From Lottia gigantea (taxonomy: Eukaryota; Mollusca; Gastropoda; Lottiidae): 64,000 nt of DNA. Where the stretch lies: positions 2,263-66,262 of the forward strand of contig NW_008708594.1 of the NCBI RefSeq assembly GCF_000327385.1, written 5' to 3'. This document shows positions 62,336 through 64,000 of this stretch, in pieces (positions within the stretch are counted from its first letter, which is position 1; the number at the start of each line of letters is the position of its first letter). The position numbers were made by a program, and so were the translations under genes. A model generated the notes under the pieces. That model did no database searches. It had not been told where the DNA came from and saw only the letters and a program-made list of their open reading frames with translations.

Positions 62336-63925
62336 TTAAGCATCTTATTCTCTCGTATGAAATATAGTCGCCTTAAAAAAGAAAATAAAGTGAATTCGAT
62401 ACTTCTTGAGAGAAAAATATTAGATTCATCCATAAAATTCGGTGTGACCTTTTGACTTGAAAAACAAACATAAGTGTCTTCCGCGGTTGGATTATCACGG
62501 AAAATAGTCCATGGTTCGCTTATTTACCAAGAATCATTTCGGCCATTTAAGACCTTATGGGATATATCTTTTATCGTTCATTGACCACCAAATACCTCAT
62601 TGTGTGAACATTATATTGTTTGGTCTATTCTACTCATGGGAATAGTTCAAAAAAACATAAATATATCAATTATATGAAGTCCATATTTTTTATAATAGTA
62701 AACTAATTTTATTGGCTAATATTACAGGTCCAGTGTTAAATATTGTCCAATCATATGACAGTAACACTGAACTCATAAAATTAAATGTCCTTTTAAGGTA
62801 TAAAAATATAGCGTCAAAACAACTCCAAACAAACATGATATTAAAAAAATTATTAAATTCTCCGACATTTCTGTCTTAAAATAAAATTCTGATCAATGTG
62901 TAAAATAAAAAGTGGGTAAATCTCCTTTTAACTTTAAGTCCACTTTCATGACGAACATCTAGTTTTCGAGAATAAGAATTTCTGTTTTTGGCGAAATAGA
63001 AACATGTAATTCTAGTCGATAAATCTTGGGAGTCGGGTCATTCGGTCATCAATCGTAACTTACAAAGTAGCTTTTAATTACACTTTTAACATTTTTCACT
63101 ACTTTAAGTTTGTAAACAGATTATAAAAAACTTAACACCTATTGCTTAAATATTGACATTCTGAAAGTGGACATTGACATATTTCGGTCCATTGAAAACA
63201 AACTGACCCTACGAAAGAGAAAATGTTAGATATTAGATCGAATAAGTTTAAGTGATTGTAAAGAGGTTTTTGTTTAAAACAAATTGACGTGTATCGGCGA
63301 CACTTAAAGCGTCGATTTACACTATACCAATTTTAAGTCAAACCTATGTGATTCGTGCTATTCCACTTAAACAAATAGTTATGTGACGTAACCATCCCAA
63401 TTATTATTCTCATTTTAAATGCATAAACTTATCGAAGCAAACTGTTGATCACCAAATAAAGAACCAGTCGTAAGTCCCATTTAAGAGACTCCGAGGTTCA
63501 AGAGATAAACGAAACTCATCAATTATCTCATGGTTATCTCTTTTGTCAACTCAGTTTCCCTTTCACACAGCTAATCAATGCCAGGCAAGACCCTACTGGC
63601 GTCCAAAGTTTAATCTGTTTAATCGTGTATTGATAGTTTGATAGATGAGGAAATAAAGGGAACATTCATTAGACCATGGGATGAACTCTTGGAGGTTACA
63701 GCATCTAAAGTCAGATTTAGATTAACACCTCGCTTTAAAGTGATATAAAATGAGAGTTCAGTCTTATCTTCAATCTCAGACCAACTGGGTGCCGTCTTGA
63801 AATTTTATTATTGCTCTTGATGACAAGAGTCTAAATGGATTCCTGTGTGCTACAGCCTTGGCGCGTTAAGAAAATATTCGACGGTTGGAGATCGAAAATA
63901 AAATTAAATTTTTCTACTTTCTGAA
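62336..63925. other. Non-coding stretch
   Basis: AT-rich; a GATTGTAAAGAGGTTTT at 63255 matches the tip of the fold-back element arm. No gene supported. Confidence 0.4.
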
Positions 63926-63929
63926 CTTG

Positions 63930-64000
63930 TTTCGGTTAATGACAATACCATGCAGTGTGCATTTTAACAGGACAGCGAAAGGAGTGGGTTTAGTTGTGTC
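63930..64000 (-). mobile_element. SINE fragment, cut by the window end
   Basis: CCATGCAGTGTGCATTTTAACAGGACAG corresponds to CCATGCAGTGTGCAATGAGG...CCAGGACAG in the copy at 52575-52882. The rest lies beyond the window. Confidence 0.45.

Overview
This window is AT-rich, intron-rich metazoan DNA. Its protein content points to a mollusc, most likely a patellogastropod limpet or close gastropod relative: a cluster of secreted alpha carbonic anhydrases (one with a long Thr/Ser/Gln-rich, shell-matrix-like extension) and two insect-gustatory-receptor-like (Grl) genes. The taxon is inferred from gene content and repeat style. No rRNA, bacterial, viral or retroviral features were recognised.

Layout. 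1-2.5 kb (+): 3' exons of a major facilitator transporter of the oxalate/formate-antiporter-like type, apparently decayed. 3.1-10.6 kb (-): two complete tandem Grl genes. Each has one large exon plus three small exons joined at matching phase-0 introns and ends in the TYxxxxxQF motif. They are separated by a 55-bp satellite, and gene 2 has a 58-bp minisatellite upstream. 11.6-19 kb: mostly non-coding with interspersed repeats. 19.0-20.7 kb (+): a single-exon single-pass membrane protein of unknown family with four cytoplasmic tyrosine repeats and a C-terminal DTRL. 22.2-36.0 kb (-): a carbonic anhydrase gene with a roughly 600-residue terminal exon and two candidate signal-peptide first exons. 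39.7-43.3 kb (-): a second carbonic anhydrase with a hydrophobic C-terminus that looks like a GPI signal. 47.4-50.0 kb (-): a third, sister copy whose first exon I could not find. 50-64 kb: no convincing gene, but minisatellites, SINE-like copies and local duplications.

Gene relations. The three carbonic anhydrases share exon sizes (146 and 93 nt exons in all three) and phases, so they are tandem paralogues; all are predicted to be secreted or surface-bound CO2 hydratases, consistent with calcification or acid-base work. The Grl pair is a separate chemosensory-type tandem duplication. Repeats are dense: at least six copies of a roughly 330-bp terminal-inverted-repeat MITE, one of them split by a fold-back element; a tRNA-derived SINE family; and more than ten tandem arrays. 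Exon borders were read by eye from splice sites and checked only for frame consistency.
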